From Bacteroidales bacterium (lineage in GTDB: Bacteria; Bacteroidota; Bacteroidia; Bacteroidales; UBA3663), in contig JAFSKF010000038.1 in assembly GCA_017449065.1 (NCBI GenBank), positions 1 to 64,000 on the forward strand: a stretch of 64,000 bases of DNA. Reading direction: 5' to 3'. The position numbers and the translations under genes are program-made. The notes below the pieces were generated by a model. That model made no database searches, was not told the DNA's origin, and saw nothing but the letters and a program-made list of their open reading frames with translations. Position 1 is the first letter of the stretch. The number at the start of each line of letters is the position of its first letter. This document shows, piece after piece, positions 7,548 to 15,322 of the stretch.

Positions 7548-9473
7548 ATGAACCGTAGCCGCCTTGTTTATATCTGTACGATTGTTCTTTCCCTGTTCTG
7601 TCTGGCCCCGTTGCAGGCGGCAAAGCCTTCAGCGACCCAATATGTCCAGGTCTTCGAGTATCTGCCTGACCTCAAGCATGTGGGAGCTGAAGCCAAGCGC
7701 ATTCCTTTGTCCAACGTGGAGGTGACGGTTTTGGGAGCCGGAACCGTATCGACCGACCATAACGGTGTGTGCAAGCTGGATTTCCTGACCAAGCAGCCAG
7801 GTGACGAACTGCATTTCAGGCGGGTATATAAGGCGGGCTATGAAATCTTGAATCCGGTTCAGACGAATGTCATCTATGTAATTCATTCCGCCAGCGATAC
7901 CATCCCCTTGGTGATGATTACCCATGAGAATCAGGCACGTCGTGCGGAGTTGTTTTCAAAATTTGCCGAAACCCAGTATGCCAACCAGATGGCAGCTGAA
8001 AAAGCGCGTCTCGACAAGTCGGATGCCGAATATGAGGCAAGCCTGAAGCAGATCGAGCTCGATTACCAGCAGAAACTCGACAATATCGAAAACTATATTC
8101 GCACGCTTTCTCGTATGGACTTCACCGCATTGTCGGGCAAGGAAAAAGAGGCGTTCGATATGTATCTGAGCGGCAATTACGACAAGGCCATAGAAACCGT
8201 CGAGAACATGCACCTTGTCGATTTATACCGCCAGAGTGCGCAGAAGTCGCACAACATCGAGGAAGCCCGCCAGAAGGTGAGAGATGCAGGTATGGCACAC
8301 CGTGCGCAATCCGATACCCTGAAGCGCCACCTCTACACCCATTTGTCGCTACTCACGCTGGAGGGTTCGCCTGCCAGTCAGGAGAAAGCGATGCGCATAC
8401 TCGAAAAGATGCTCGATGTAGATCCGCTTAGCATGCAGTCGTGGAACAAGTACATCGGACTTTGTCTCGATTCCAAGTATTTCGTGTATGGCGACAGCGC
8501 GATTCGCAGCCAGTTGCTCCGTCCCGAACTCACCCCGTTCCAGAATGCTTTCTTCCGCGCAAGTCTGAGCCAGATGCTCATCGGACAGAAGCAGTATGCC
8601 GAGGCGCGACACTACATGGCTACCAGCGAACTGAAGCGCGACAGCATGATTCAGCTCGACCCGAACAACTCGCTGCTGTGGTACCAGAAAATGTGCTGCC
8701 ACCAGATGAATGCGACCTGTATGTACAATTACGGCGAGTACGACAAGGCCATCCGTCAGATTCAGAAGAGCTACGATGCCTACCTGCATCTGCGTCCGCT
8801 CGATCAGGAACAGCTGCTTTACGTGGAGCAGTCGTATGTCACCCTGGGACGCAACATCGACCTGCTGCTCGATATGGGACAGCAGCAGTTTGCAGACTCC
8901 ATCTTCCGAGTGGCAGAAAGCCGTGTGAAGCTCCGTTTCGGGAAGCAGACCCTCAAGATCCGTTATGTGCGTATCTCCTACAACATACATAATGCCGACA
9001 TGCTGATGCAGCATGGACGCTATGAAGAGGCGTTCGAGATCTTTGAGCAACAGGTGCCGGAGCTGGAGTATATCTATTCGGTGAACCCGATGCTGGTCGA
9101 TGAGTTGTACCTGCGCACGCTGACAGCCTTGCGCGATTACTATAAGTTCAAGTCGGCCCACCAGAAAATGTTCGAACTCTGCCGGAAGTCGGAAGCCGTT
9201 TACCAACGTATGACAGCGATGGAGGCAGAAGTGAACGCACGCAACAGCCGGAACAAGATAACCCGCGTCGATTCCACTTTCGTGAAGAGCTATCAGCCTT
9301 GGTATGCCGACCTGCGCTTCGACTATGCGAGAGCCTGGCGTTTTGTCGATCCGAATGCACAGACGAAACCGATCTTCCAGGAGATTATCGACAATATGGA
9401 GCAATGGCCTTCGCGCACTCCCGAACAGCAGGAGTTGCTCGAAGAATGTCGTAAGGAACTCAAAAGAAACTGA
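7548..9473 (+). CDS. secreted TPR-rich protein of unknown function
   Basis: The 641-residue product has a signal peptide ending near QAA (residues 23-25), a short beta-rich segment at about 40-110 resembling a carboxypeptidase-regulatory-like domain (VEVTVLGAGTVSTDHNGVCKL), a charged coiled-coil region at about 125-190, and then helical TPR-like repeats to the end. It is probably periplasmic or membrane-attached and may scaffold other proteins. There is no enzyme motif. It is a single gene with its own promoter and a strong downstream hairpin at 9536-9566. Confidence 0.7.
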   Translation: MNRSRLVYICTIVLSLFCLAPLQAAKPSATQYVQVFEYLPDLKHVGAEAKRIPLSNVEVTVLGAGTVSTDHNGVCKLDFLTKQPGDELHFRRVYKAGYEILNPVQTNVIYVIHSASDTIPLVMITHENQARRAELFSKFAETQYANQMAAEKARLDKSDAEYEASLKQIELDYQQKLDNIENYIRTLSRMDFTALSGKEKEAFDMYLSGNYDKAIETVENMHLVDLYRQSAQKSHNIEEARQKVRDAGMAHRAQSDTLKRHLYTHLSLLTLEGSPASQEKAMRILEKMLDVDPLSMQSWNKYIGLCLDSKYFVYGDSAIRSQLLRPELTPFQNAFFRASLSQMLIGQKQYAEARHYMATSELKRDSMIQLDPNNSLLWYQKMCCHQMNATCMYNYGEYDKAIRQIQKSYDAYLHLRPLDQEQLLYVEQSYVTLGRNIDLLLDMGQQQFADSIFRVAESRVKLRFGKQTLKIRYVRISYNIHNADMLMQHGRYEEAFEIFEQQVPELEYIYSVNPMLVDELYLRTLTALRDYYKFKSAHQKMFELCRKSEAVYQRMTAMEAEVNARNSRNKITRVDSTFVKSYQPWYADLRFDYARAWRFVDPNAQTKPIFQEIIDNMEQWPSRTPEQQELLEECRKELKRN

Positions 9474-9529
9474 TGTGAGCGGATTTTTTCGCTGACATTC
9501 AACAGACTCATTTTATCAACAGACATATT

Positions 9530-9689
9530 TAAAAGACAAAAGGATCGGCATTGTCGATCCTTTTGTAAATGGAGTTATCTCTCAACACAAGCGAACTTGT
9601 CATCTTGTGCCGCGTGTTTCCTGATATAGAGACCCAAGGTAAACCCAAATGTATTTCTTTAAGGTATTGTGTTCTGGTTATATCTTAAG
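9530..9689 (-). ncRNA. candidate small RNA upstream of htpG
   Basis: A near-ideal promoter (TTTG, 20 bases, TACCTTTG at 9696-9703) points leftwards into a region with no ORF, and about 125 bases after the predicted start comes the 12-bp terminator hairpin. The 160-nt interval also contains an ACAAG-TTCG-CTTGT hairpin (about 9585-9600). The sequence does not show the conserved cores of tmRNA, SRP RNA, RNase P or a tRNA. Identity is unknown; a regulatory sRNA is the simplest reading. Confidence 0.6.
9536..9566. terminator. bidirectional hairpin terminator
   Basis: A perfect 12-bp stem (ACAAAAGGATCG with its complement) and 7-nt loop. On the minus strand it is followed by CTTTT and ends the candidate sRNA; on the plus strand it can end the TPR gene transcript. 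Confidence 0.75.
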
Positions 9690-9695
9690 GTAGCG

Positions 9696-9703
9696 CAAAG
9701 GTA
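9696..9703 (-). promoter_or_regulatory. -7 element TACCTTTG for the candidate sRNA
   Basis: Consensus -7 with an upstream TTTG 20 bases away, the best two-element match in the window. Confidence 0.7.
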
Positions 9704-9915
9704 CAGACTTTTTAGCGTCCTGCCAAATTTTTTTACGGAAACTTTTTCGTGCAATAGATTGCCAAAACTAATAATTAACATTTGTTTGCATTCTTTTCTG
9801 CCAAATTGGCAATATTTTTTGCTTTGGCACGGGTTTTGCTGAAAGGACAGACGGATAAAATGTCCGTGATTATCAACTATTAACTGATAACTAATAACTT
9901 TTATAAACATAAACA

Positions 9916-11988
9916 ATGAAAACAGGTTCCATTAATGTGACATCGGAGAACATTTTCCCTGTCATTAAGAAATTCCTTTACAGCGATCACGAGATCTTTC
10001 TGCGCGAGTTGGTATCTAATGCCGTCGATGCCACCCAGAAGCTGAAGACGTTGGCCCGTGCCGGCGAGTTTCAGGGCGATGTATCGGACTTGAAGGTGCG
10101 CGTAAGCGTCGATCCGGATGCCGGCACGCTGACAGTGAGCGATAGCGGTATCGGTATGACTGCCGAAGAAATCGATAAGTATATCAACCAGATTGCCTTC
10201 TCGGGTGCTACCGAGTTCCTCGATAAATATAAGAAGGACGGTGCCAGCATCATCGGCCACTTCGGACTGGGCTTCTACAGCGCTTTTATGGTGAGCAAGA
10301 AGGTGGAGATTCGCAGTAAGAGCTACAAGGACGAGCCTGCCACGCTGTGGAGCTGTGAGGGCAACCCGGAGTTCCAGATGGACACATGCGACAAGGCTGA
10401 GCGCGGTACTGATATCATCCTCTATCTGGACGATGACAACAAGGCCAACCTGACGTTGAAATACACGATCGAAAACCTTCTGAAAAAGTATTGCAAGTAT
10501 CTGCCTATTCCAGTTGTGTTCGGCAAGAAAACCGAATGGAAGGACGGTAAGGAGGTCGATACCGACGAAGATAACCAGATCAACGAGGTGAATCCGTTGT
10601 GGACACGTCAGCCAGCTGACCTGAAGGACGAGGATTATCTGAAGTTCTATCACGATCTCTATCCGATGGCTCCCGATCCTTTGTTCTGGATTCACTTGAA
10701 CGTCGATTATCCATTCAACCTGACTGGTGTGCTCTACTTCCCGAAGATTGAGAACAACGAGTTCCATCGCGACAAGATCCAACTGTTCTGCAACCAGGTC
10801 TTCGTGACCGATCATGTGGAGGGCATTGTGCCTGAGTTCATGATGCTGTTGCACGGTGTGATCGACTCACCGGACATTCCTCTGAACGTCAGCCGCAGCT
10901 ATCTGCAGAGCGATCAGAACGTCAAGAAGATCAGCGGCTACATCACAAAGAAGGTGGCCGACCGTCTGCTCGAGATCTTCAACGCCGATCGCAAGGCCTT
11001 CGAGGAGAAATGGGACGATCTGAAGATCTTCATCCAGTATGGCATGCTGAGCGATGAGAAGTTCTACGAGAAAGCCATCCAGTTTGCTTTGGTCAAGAAC
11101 ACCGAGGGTAACTACTATACTGTCGAGGAGTATCGCAAGCTGGTGGAGGGCAACCAGACCGACAAGGACGGACAACTAATCTATCTCTATTCGGACAACA
11201 AAGTGGCTCAGTACAGCTACATCGAGGCCGCTAAGGCCAAGGGCTACGATGTGATCGAAACCGGCGGCCAGCTCGATACACCTTGGATGAACCAGCAGGA
11301 ACAGAAGCAGGAGAAGTGCCACTACAACCGCATCGATGCCGATACGTTGAGCAACCTCATCAAGAAAGCTGATGCCAAGAAGGTGGAATTCACCGAAAGC
11401 GAACGTCGCGAGAACAACGCGCTGTTCCAGACGCAGATTCCTGTCACCTCGGGTGAGGACGGCAAGAAGATCGACTGGACTATCGACTTCCAGGCCATGG
11501 AGGAGACCGACAAGCCTGTGATGGTGGCTCAAAACGAGTGGATGCGCCGTATGAAGGAGATGAGTCGCGTGCAGGGCGGTGGCATGAACTTCTATGGTCA
11601 GATGCCCGACCAGATGAACCTCGTGGTTAATACCGAGGCTCCTGTAGTGAAAGCCATCCTAAACGATGCCAAAGCCGCTTTGGGCAGTCAGCTGTCGGCC
11701 ATGACGAAGGACATCGAAGACAAGGAAGCCCAGATCAAGCCGTTAGAGGAGGAGAAATACAAGGCCAAGGCGGGTGAGTTCCCACAGGACAAAGACCAGC
11801 TGCTCGATACTTTGCGCAAGGAGGTAGAGGATCTGAAGAAGCAGGAGAGCGAGGCTGTCGGCCGTTATGCCGCCGGACAGAGCAACCTGCATCAGCTCAT
11901 CGACCTGGCTCTCCTGGAGAGCGGTCTCTTGAAGGGTGAGGCTTTGGCGAAGTTCATCAGCCGCACACAGACGCTTTTGAATAAGTAA
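9916..11988 (+). CDS. htpG: molecular chaperone HtpG (Hsp90)
   Basis: The 690-residue cytoplasmic ATP-dependent chaperone has the GHKL N-terminal ATPase: ELVSNAVDA at 31-39, DSGIGMT near 75 and GHFGLGFYSAFMV near 112. The middle domain (NVSRSYLQSD) and the C-terminal dimerisation domain follow. It is longer than the E. coli protein (624), as is usual in Bacteroidetes, with a Lys/Glu-rich insertion near residues 590-640. No TAnnTTTG element is clear just upstream, so a stress-type promoter is possible. A hairpin terminator follows at 12010. Confidence 0.97.
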   Translation: MKTGSINVTSENIFPVIKKFLYSDHEIFLRELVSNAVDATQKLKTLARAGEFQGDVSDLKVRVSVDPDAGTLTVSDSGIGMTAEEIDKYINQIAFSGATEFLDKYKKDGASIIGHFGLGFYSAFMVSKKVEIRSKSYKDEPATLWSCEGNPEFQMDTCDKAERGTDIILYLDDDNKANLTLKYTIENLLKKYCKYLPIPVVFGKKTEWKDGKEVDTDEDNQINEVNPLWTRQPADLKDEDYLKFYHDLYPMAPDPLFWIHLNVDYPFNLTGVLYFPKIENNEFHRDKIQLFCNQVFVTDHVEGIVPEFMMLLHGVIDSPDIPLNVSRSYLQSDQNVKKISGYITKKVADRLLEIFNADRKAFEEKWDDLKIFIQYGMLSDEKFYEKAIQFALVKNTEGNYYTVEEYRKLVEGNQTDKDGQLIYLYSDNKVAQYSYIEAAKAKGYDVIETGGQLDTPWMNQQEQKQEKCHYNRIDADTLSNLIKKADAKKVEFTESERRENNALFQTQIPVTSGEDGKKIDWTIDFQAMEETDKPVMVAQNEWMRRMKEMSRVQGGGMNFYGQMPDQMNLVVNTEAPVVKAILNDAKAALGSQLSAMTKDIEDKEAQIKPLEEEKYKAKAGEFPQDKDQLLDTLRKEVEDLKKQESEAVGRYAAGQSNLHQLIDLALLESGLLKGEALAKFISRTQTLLNK

Positions 11989-12009
11989 TTCTATCCGTTA
12001 GACTACGGG

Positions 12010-12051
12010 GTGCATCGCCGACTCGAAAGGGTTGCGATGCACTCTTTTTTT
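12010..12051 (+). terminator. intrinsic terminator after htpG
   Basis: GTGCATCGC (12010-12018) pairs with GCGATGCAC (12034-12042), followed by TCTTTTTTT. Confidence 0.85.
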
Positions 12052-12103
12052 GTGCGAAATTATTAAAAATGAAGAAACGTTTGGAGGTATGCGAAAAAAA
12101 ATG

Positions 12104-12111
12104 TATCTTTG
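12104..12111 (+). promoter_or_regulatory. -7 element TATCTTTG for the trmB operon
   Basis: Exact consensus, 18 bases before the trmB start at 12129; the following four genes have short gaps and no promoter of their own. Confidence 0.7.
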
Positions 12112-12128
12112 CGCCAAAATAAGCAGGT

Positions 12129-12908
12129 ATGGCAAAAAAAAACAAACTGATGAAGTTCGACGATATGGCGGGTTATGCCAACGTCTTCCAATACGCTTTT
12201 GAACAACTTCAAGAGAGCGGATTCCCATTGCGTGGCCGATGGGGATCCGACTATTTCCATAACGATCATCCGATTGTTATTGAACTGGGTTGCGGAAAGG
12301 GCGAATATACCGTCGGATTGGCCAAACGTTATCCGGATAAGAATTTCATTGGCTTCGACATCAAGGGAGCGCGGATGTGGACGGGTGCTACGCAGGCCAT
12401 CGAGGAGGGGTTGTCGAATGTGGCTTTTGTGCGCACTCGCATCGAGCTGATCACTTACTTTTTCTCTCCTGCCGAGGTTTCGGAAATCTGGATCACTTTC
12501 GCCGACCCTCAGATGAAGAAAGTCAACAAGCGTCTGACGTGCACGATGTTTATGCAGCGTTATCTGCAAATCCTCAAGCCCGAAGGTATTGTGCACCTGA
12601 AGAGCGATTCGAACTTCCTTTTCACTTATACCGAAGAGATGGCGAAAGCAAACCGGTTGCCAGTTCTGGCTTCTACCCGTAATCTTTATAGCGATGAGGC
12701 ATTTGCCCCCGCTTCCACCATCGAAGCGTTGCGTGGCATTCAGACCGCCTACGAGAAGCAATGGCTGGCTCGTGGTATCGATATCAAATACATGGCTTTC
12801 CAGCCGCAACCCCGTTCGCCGTGGGTAGAGCCCGATGTCGAAATTGAACTTGACACCTATCGCAGCTATGGTCGCGACAAGAATTCCGGACTTGACAAGC
12901 ATGTGTAA
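12129..12908 (+). CDS. trmB: tRNA (guanine-N7-)-methyltransferase
   Basis: The 259-residue enzyme methylates G46 of tRNA with SAM. It shows the class I SAM loop ELGCGKGEY, FIGFDIKGARMW and the TrmB signature TFADPQMKKVNKRLT, where most relatives have PDPWPKKRH. The latter substitution is common in Bacteroidetes. First gene of a run with mrp, birA, tadA and the arabinofuranosidase. Confidence 0.92.
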   Translation: MAKKNKLMKFDDMAGYANVFQYAFEQLQESGFPLRGRWGSDYFHNDHPIVIELGCGKGEYTVGLAKRYPDKNFIGFDIKGARMWTGATQAIEEGLSNVAFVRTRIELITYFFSPAEVSEIWITFADPQMKKVNKRLTCTMFMQRYLQILKPEGIVHLKSDSNFLFTYTEEMAKANRLPVLASTRNLYSDEAFAPASTIEALRGIQTAYEKQWLARGIDIKYMAFQPQPRSPWVEPDVEIELDTYRSYGRDKNSGLDKHV

Positions 12909-12926
12909 TAATAATATTTCAAAATA

Positions 12927-14039
12927 ATGGCACTATATCCAAAACTGATACAAGATGCGTTGGCGCAGGTGATCTATCCTGGCACCAAGCAGAATCTGAT
13001 TGAAAGCGGCATGTTGCAGGACGATATCCGCATTGCAGGGTCCAAGGTGAGTTTCACTTTGGTGTTCGAGAAAGAAAGCGATCCGTTCATGAAATCGGTG
13101 GTGAAAGCCGCAGAGGCGAACATCAAGTATGCCTGCCAGCAGGTGGGCGAACCCGTCGAACTGGAAATCAAGACAGCCGCCAGACAGGCACCTCGTCCCG
13201 AACCAGATAAACTATTGCCGCAGGTGAAGAATGTTATCGCCATTGCATCAGGCAAAGGCGGTGTCGGCAAAAGCACCGTGAGTGCCAATCTGGCAGTAGG
13301 TTTGGCCATGTTGGGCTACAAGGTGGGCTTGCTCGATGCCGATGTGTTTGGTCCTTCGGTGCCCAAAATGTTCCAGCTGGAAGACTACCAGCCCATTGCA
13401 GAGCGCATAGACGGACGCGACCTGCTGATACCAGCCGAGAAGTATGGCGTGAAACTGTTGAGCGTGGGATTTTTTGTCGATCCGAACAACGCCACAATCT
13501 GGCGCGGTAGTATGGCATCGAGCGCCATCAAGCAGTTTATCGGCGATGCCAACTGGGGTGAGCTCGATTACCTGCTCATCGATATGCCTCCAGGAACCTC
13601 AGATATCCACCTTACCATCGTGCAGACCTTGGCGCTGACGGGAGCCGTAGTGGTTTCAACCCCGCAGCAGGTGGCTTTGGCCGATGCCCGCAAGGGAATC
13701 GACATGTTCTTGAACGAGAAAATCAATGTGCCCGTACTGGGACTGGTCGAGAATATGGCCTGGTTTACTCCGGCCGAACTGCCTCAAAACCGCTACTACC
13801 TGTTTGGCAAAGAGGGTGTGAAGCAGTTGGCAGAAGAGATGAACATCCCACTTCTGACACAGATTCCAGTGGTGCAAAGCATCTGCGAAAGCGGTGATCA
13901 GGGCGCACCTATTGTCATGAACTACGATTCGATGGTAGGTCAGTCGTTCCTGAGCCTGGCGCAGTCTGTGGTGACGCAAACCAATCTGCGTAATGCCAGC
14001 CAGCCCAAGACCCAGCGCGTTCAGGTGGATGGCAAATAA
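12927..14039 (+). CDS. mrp: Mrp/ApbC-family P-loop ATPase, iron-sulfur carrier
   Basis: The 370-residue cytoplasmic ATPase is predicted to help load or deliver Fe-S clusters. An N-terminal MIP18-like (DUF59) domain at about 1-85 precedes the deviant Walker A SGKGGVGKST at 108-117. Where many family members have a CPxC cluster-binding pair, this one reads ENMAWFTPAELPQNRYYLFG, without cysteines, a form usual in Bacteroidetes. Cluster binding may therefore differ. It sits 18 bases after trmB. Confidence 0.88.
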   Translation: MALYPKLIQDALAQVIYPGTKQNLIESGMLQDDIRIAGSKVSFTLVFEKESDPFMKSVVKAAEANIKYACQQVGEPVELEIKTAARQAPRPEPDKLLPQVKNVIAIASGKGGVGKSTVSANLAVGLAMLGYKVGLLDADVFGPSVPKMFQLEDYQPIAERIDGRDLLIPAEKYGVKLLSVGFFVDPNNATIWRGSMASSAIKQFIGDANWGELDYLLIDMPPGTSDIHLTIVQTLALTGAVVVSTPQQVALADARKGIDMFLNEKINVPVLGLVENMAWFTPAELPQNRYYLFGKEGVKQLAEEMNIPLLTQIPVVQSICESGDQGAPIVMNYDSMVGQSFLSLAQSVVTQTNLRNASQPKTQRVQVDGK

Positions 14040-14056
14040 AAAAGACGAACGGCGGT

Positions 14057-14830
14057 ATGTATAAAATCCATCTCGACGAAGTAAAATCGACCAACACCTG
14101 GTTGCTCGATGCTTTGAATAAGGGTGCCTTGTTCCCCGATGAAACCGTTGTTTGGACTATGCGGCAGACGGCAGGACGCGGGCAGGTGGGCAACTCGTGG
14201 GAAGCGGAACCCGATCGGAATGTTTCGTTCTCGATGTTGCTGATGCCCGACTTTCTGGCGCCTCATGACCAGTTCGTCATCAGCGAGATTACAGCTTTGT
14301 CGGTGGCACACGAAGTGGACGGTCTCATCAAGTGGCCGAACGACATTTTCGTGAACGAAGGGAAGATCTGCGGCATTCTGATCGAGCACAAACTGCAAGG
14401 TGGCAAGTTGAGCCACAGTGTGCTGGGTATCGGCATTAACGTCAACCAGACGCATTGGATCGGTTCTGCACCGAATCCGACTTCTCTCAAGTTGCAAACC
14501 GGACACGATTACAATCCGGAAGAGGTGATGGATGGAGTGATTCGCCGTATTTCAGCCTACTATCGGCAACTGCGGGCAAACCCTGAGGAAGTGCGCCATC
14601 AGATTCATGAGGAGTTCCTCGGTCGGCTATATCGGAAAGAAGGCTGGTATCCCTACGTCGATGCCGCTACCGGTGAAGCTTTCGAGGCCCGTATAGTAGG
14701 TGTGGAGGCGGATGGCCGTCTGATACTCCAACCGCAAGCCGATTCTGCAAACGCAACACTACCCGCCGTGCGCACCTATTGGTTCAAAGAGGTGAAGTTC
14801 GTTTTACCGTGCGGGGTCACTAAAGAATGA
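14057..14830 (+). CDS. birA: biotin--[acetyl-CoA-carboxylase] ligase
   Basis: The 257-residue cytoplasmic enzyme attaches biotin to the carboxyl-carrier protein. GRGQVGNSW at 40-48 is the variant biotinyl-AMP loop (GRGRxGR-W in other groups) and KWPNDIFVNEGKICGILIE is the biotin-binding strand. There is no N-terminal HTH, so it is a ligase only and not the E. coli-type repressor. Its stop overlaps the tadA start (ATGA), indicating coupling. Confidence 0.9.
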   Translation: MYKIHLDEVKSTNTWLLDALNKGALFPDETVVWTMRQTAGRGQVGNSWEAEPDRNVSFSMLLMPDFLAPHDQFVISEITALSVAHEVDGLIKWPNDIFVNEGKICGILIEHKLQGGKLSHSVLGIGINVNQTHWIGSAPNPTSLKLQTGHDYNPEEVMDGVIRRISAYYRQLRANPEEVRHQIHEEFLGRLYRKEGWYPYVDAATGEAFEARIVGVEADGRLILQPQADSANATLPAVRTYWFKEVKFVLPCGVTKE

Positions 14831-15276
14831 CGAATATGGAACAGAATGCAGACATCCAATATATGCGCGAAGCGCTGAAAGAGGCGAAGGCGGCTCTGTC
14901 GGAAGGCGAGATTCCGGTGGGAGCTGTGGTGGTATGCCGCGACCGGATCGTAGCGCGAGCCCACAATCTGACCGAAACCTTGCACGATGTGACGGCCCAT
15001 GCGGAAATGCAGGCCATTACGGCGGCAGCCGAGACATTGGGCGGAAAATATCTGCAAGACTGCACGCTCTATGTCACCCTCGAACCCTGCGCCATGTGTG
15101 CCGGAGCCTTGGGATGGAGCCAGGTGAGCCGGATTGTGTATGGTGCCGCCGATCCCCGAAGAGGCTACCAGCTGTATGCACCTAAGGTGCTGCACCCCAA
15201 GACCCAGGTGGCCGATGGCGTGCTGGCCGACGAATGCCTGAAACTTGTTACCGATTTCTTCAAGTCGAAACGCTGA
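14827..15276 (+). CDS. tadA: tRNA adenosine(34) deaminase
   Basis: The 149-residue enzyme converts A34 to inosine in tRNA-Arg. Zinc ligands are His58 (HAE), Cys88 and Cys91 (PCAMC) with Glu60 as proton shuttle, and GEIPVGAVVV is typical TadA. The ATG at 14827 overlaps the birA stop by four bases; an ATG nine bases later (MEQN) is an alternative start. Confidence 0.9.
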   Translation: MTNMEQNADIQYMREALKEAKAALSEGEIPVGAVVVCRDRIVARAHNLTETLHDVTAHAEMQAITAAAETLGGKYLQDCTLYVTLEPCAMCAGALGWSQVSRIVYGAADPRRGYQLYAPKVLHPKTQVADGVLADECLKLVTDFFKSKR

Positions 15277-15322
15277 CAATAAGCAGTAGCAAATACAAAC
15301 TCAAAATACAATTCTCTGATCT

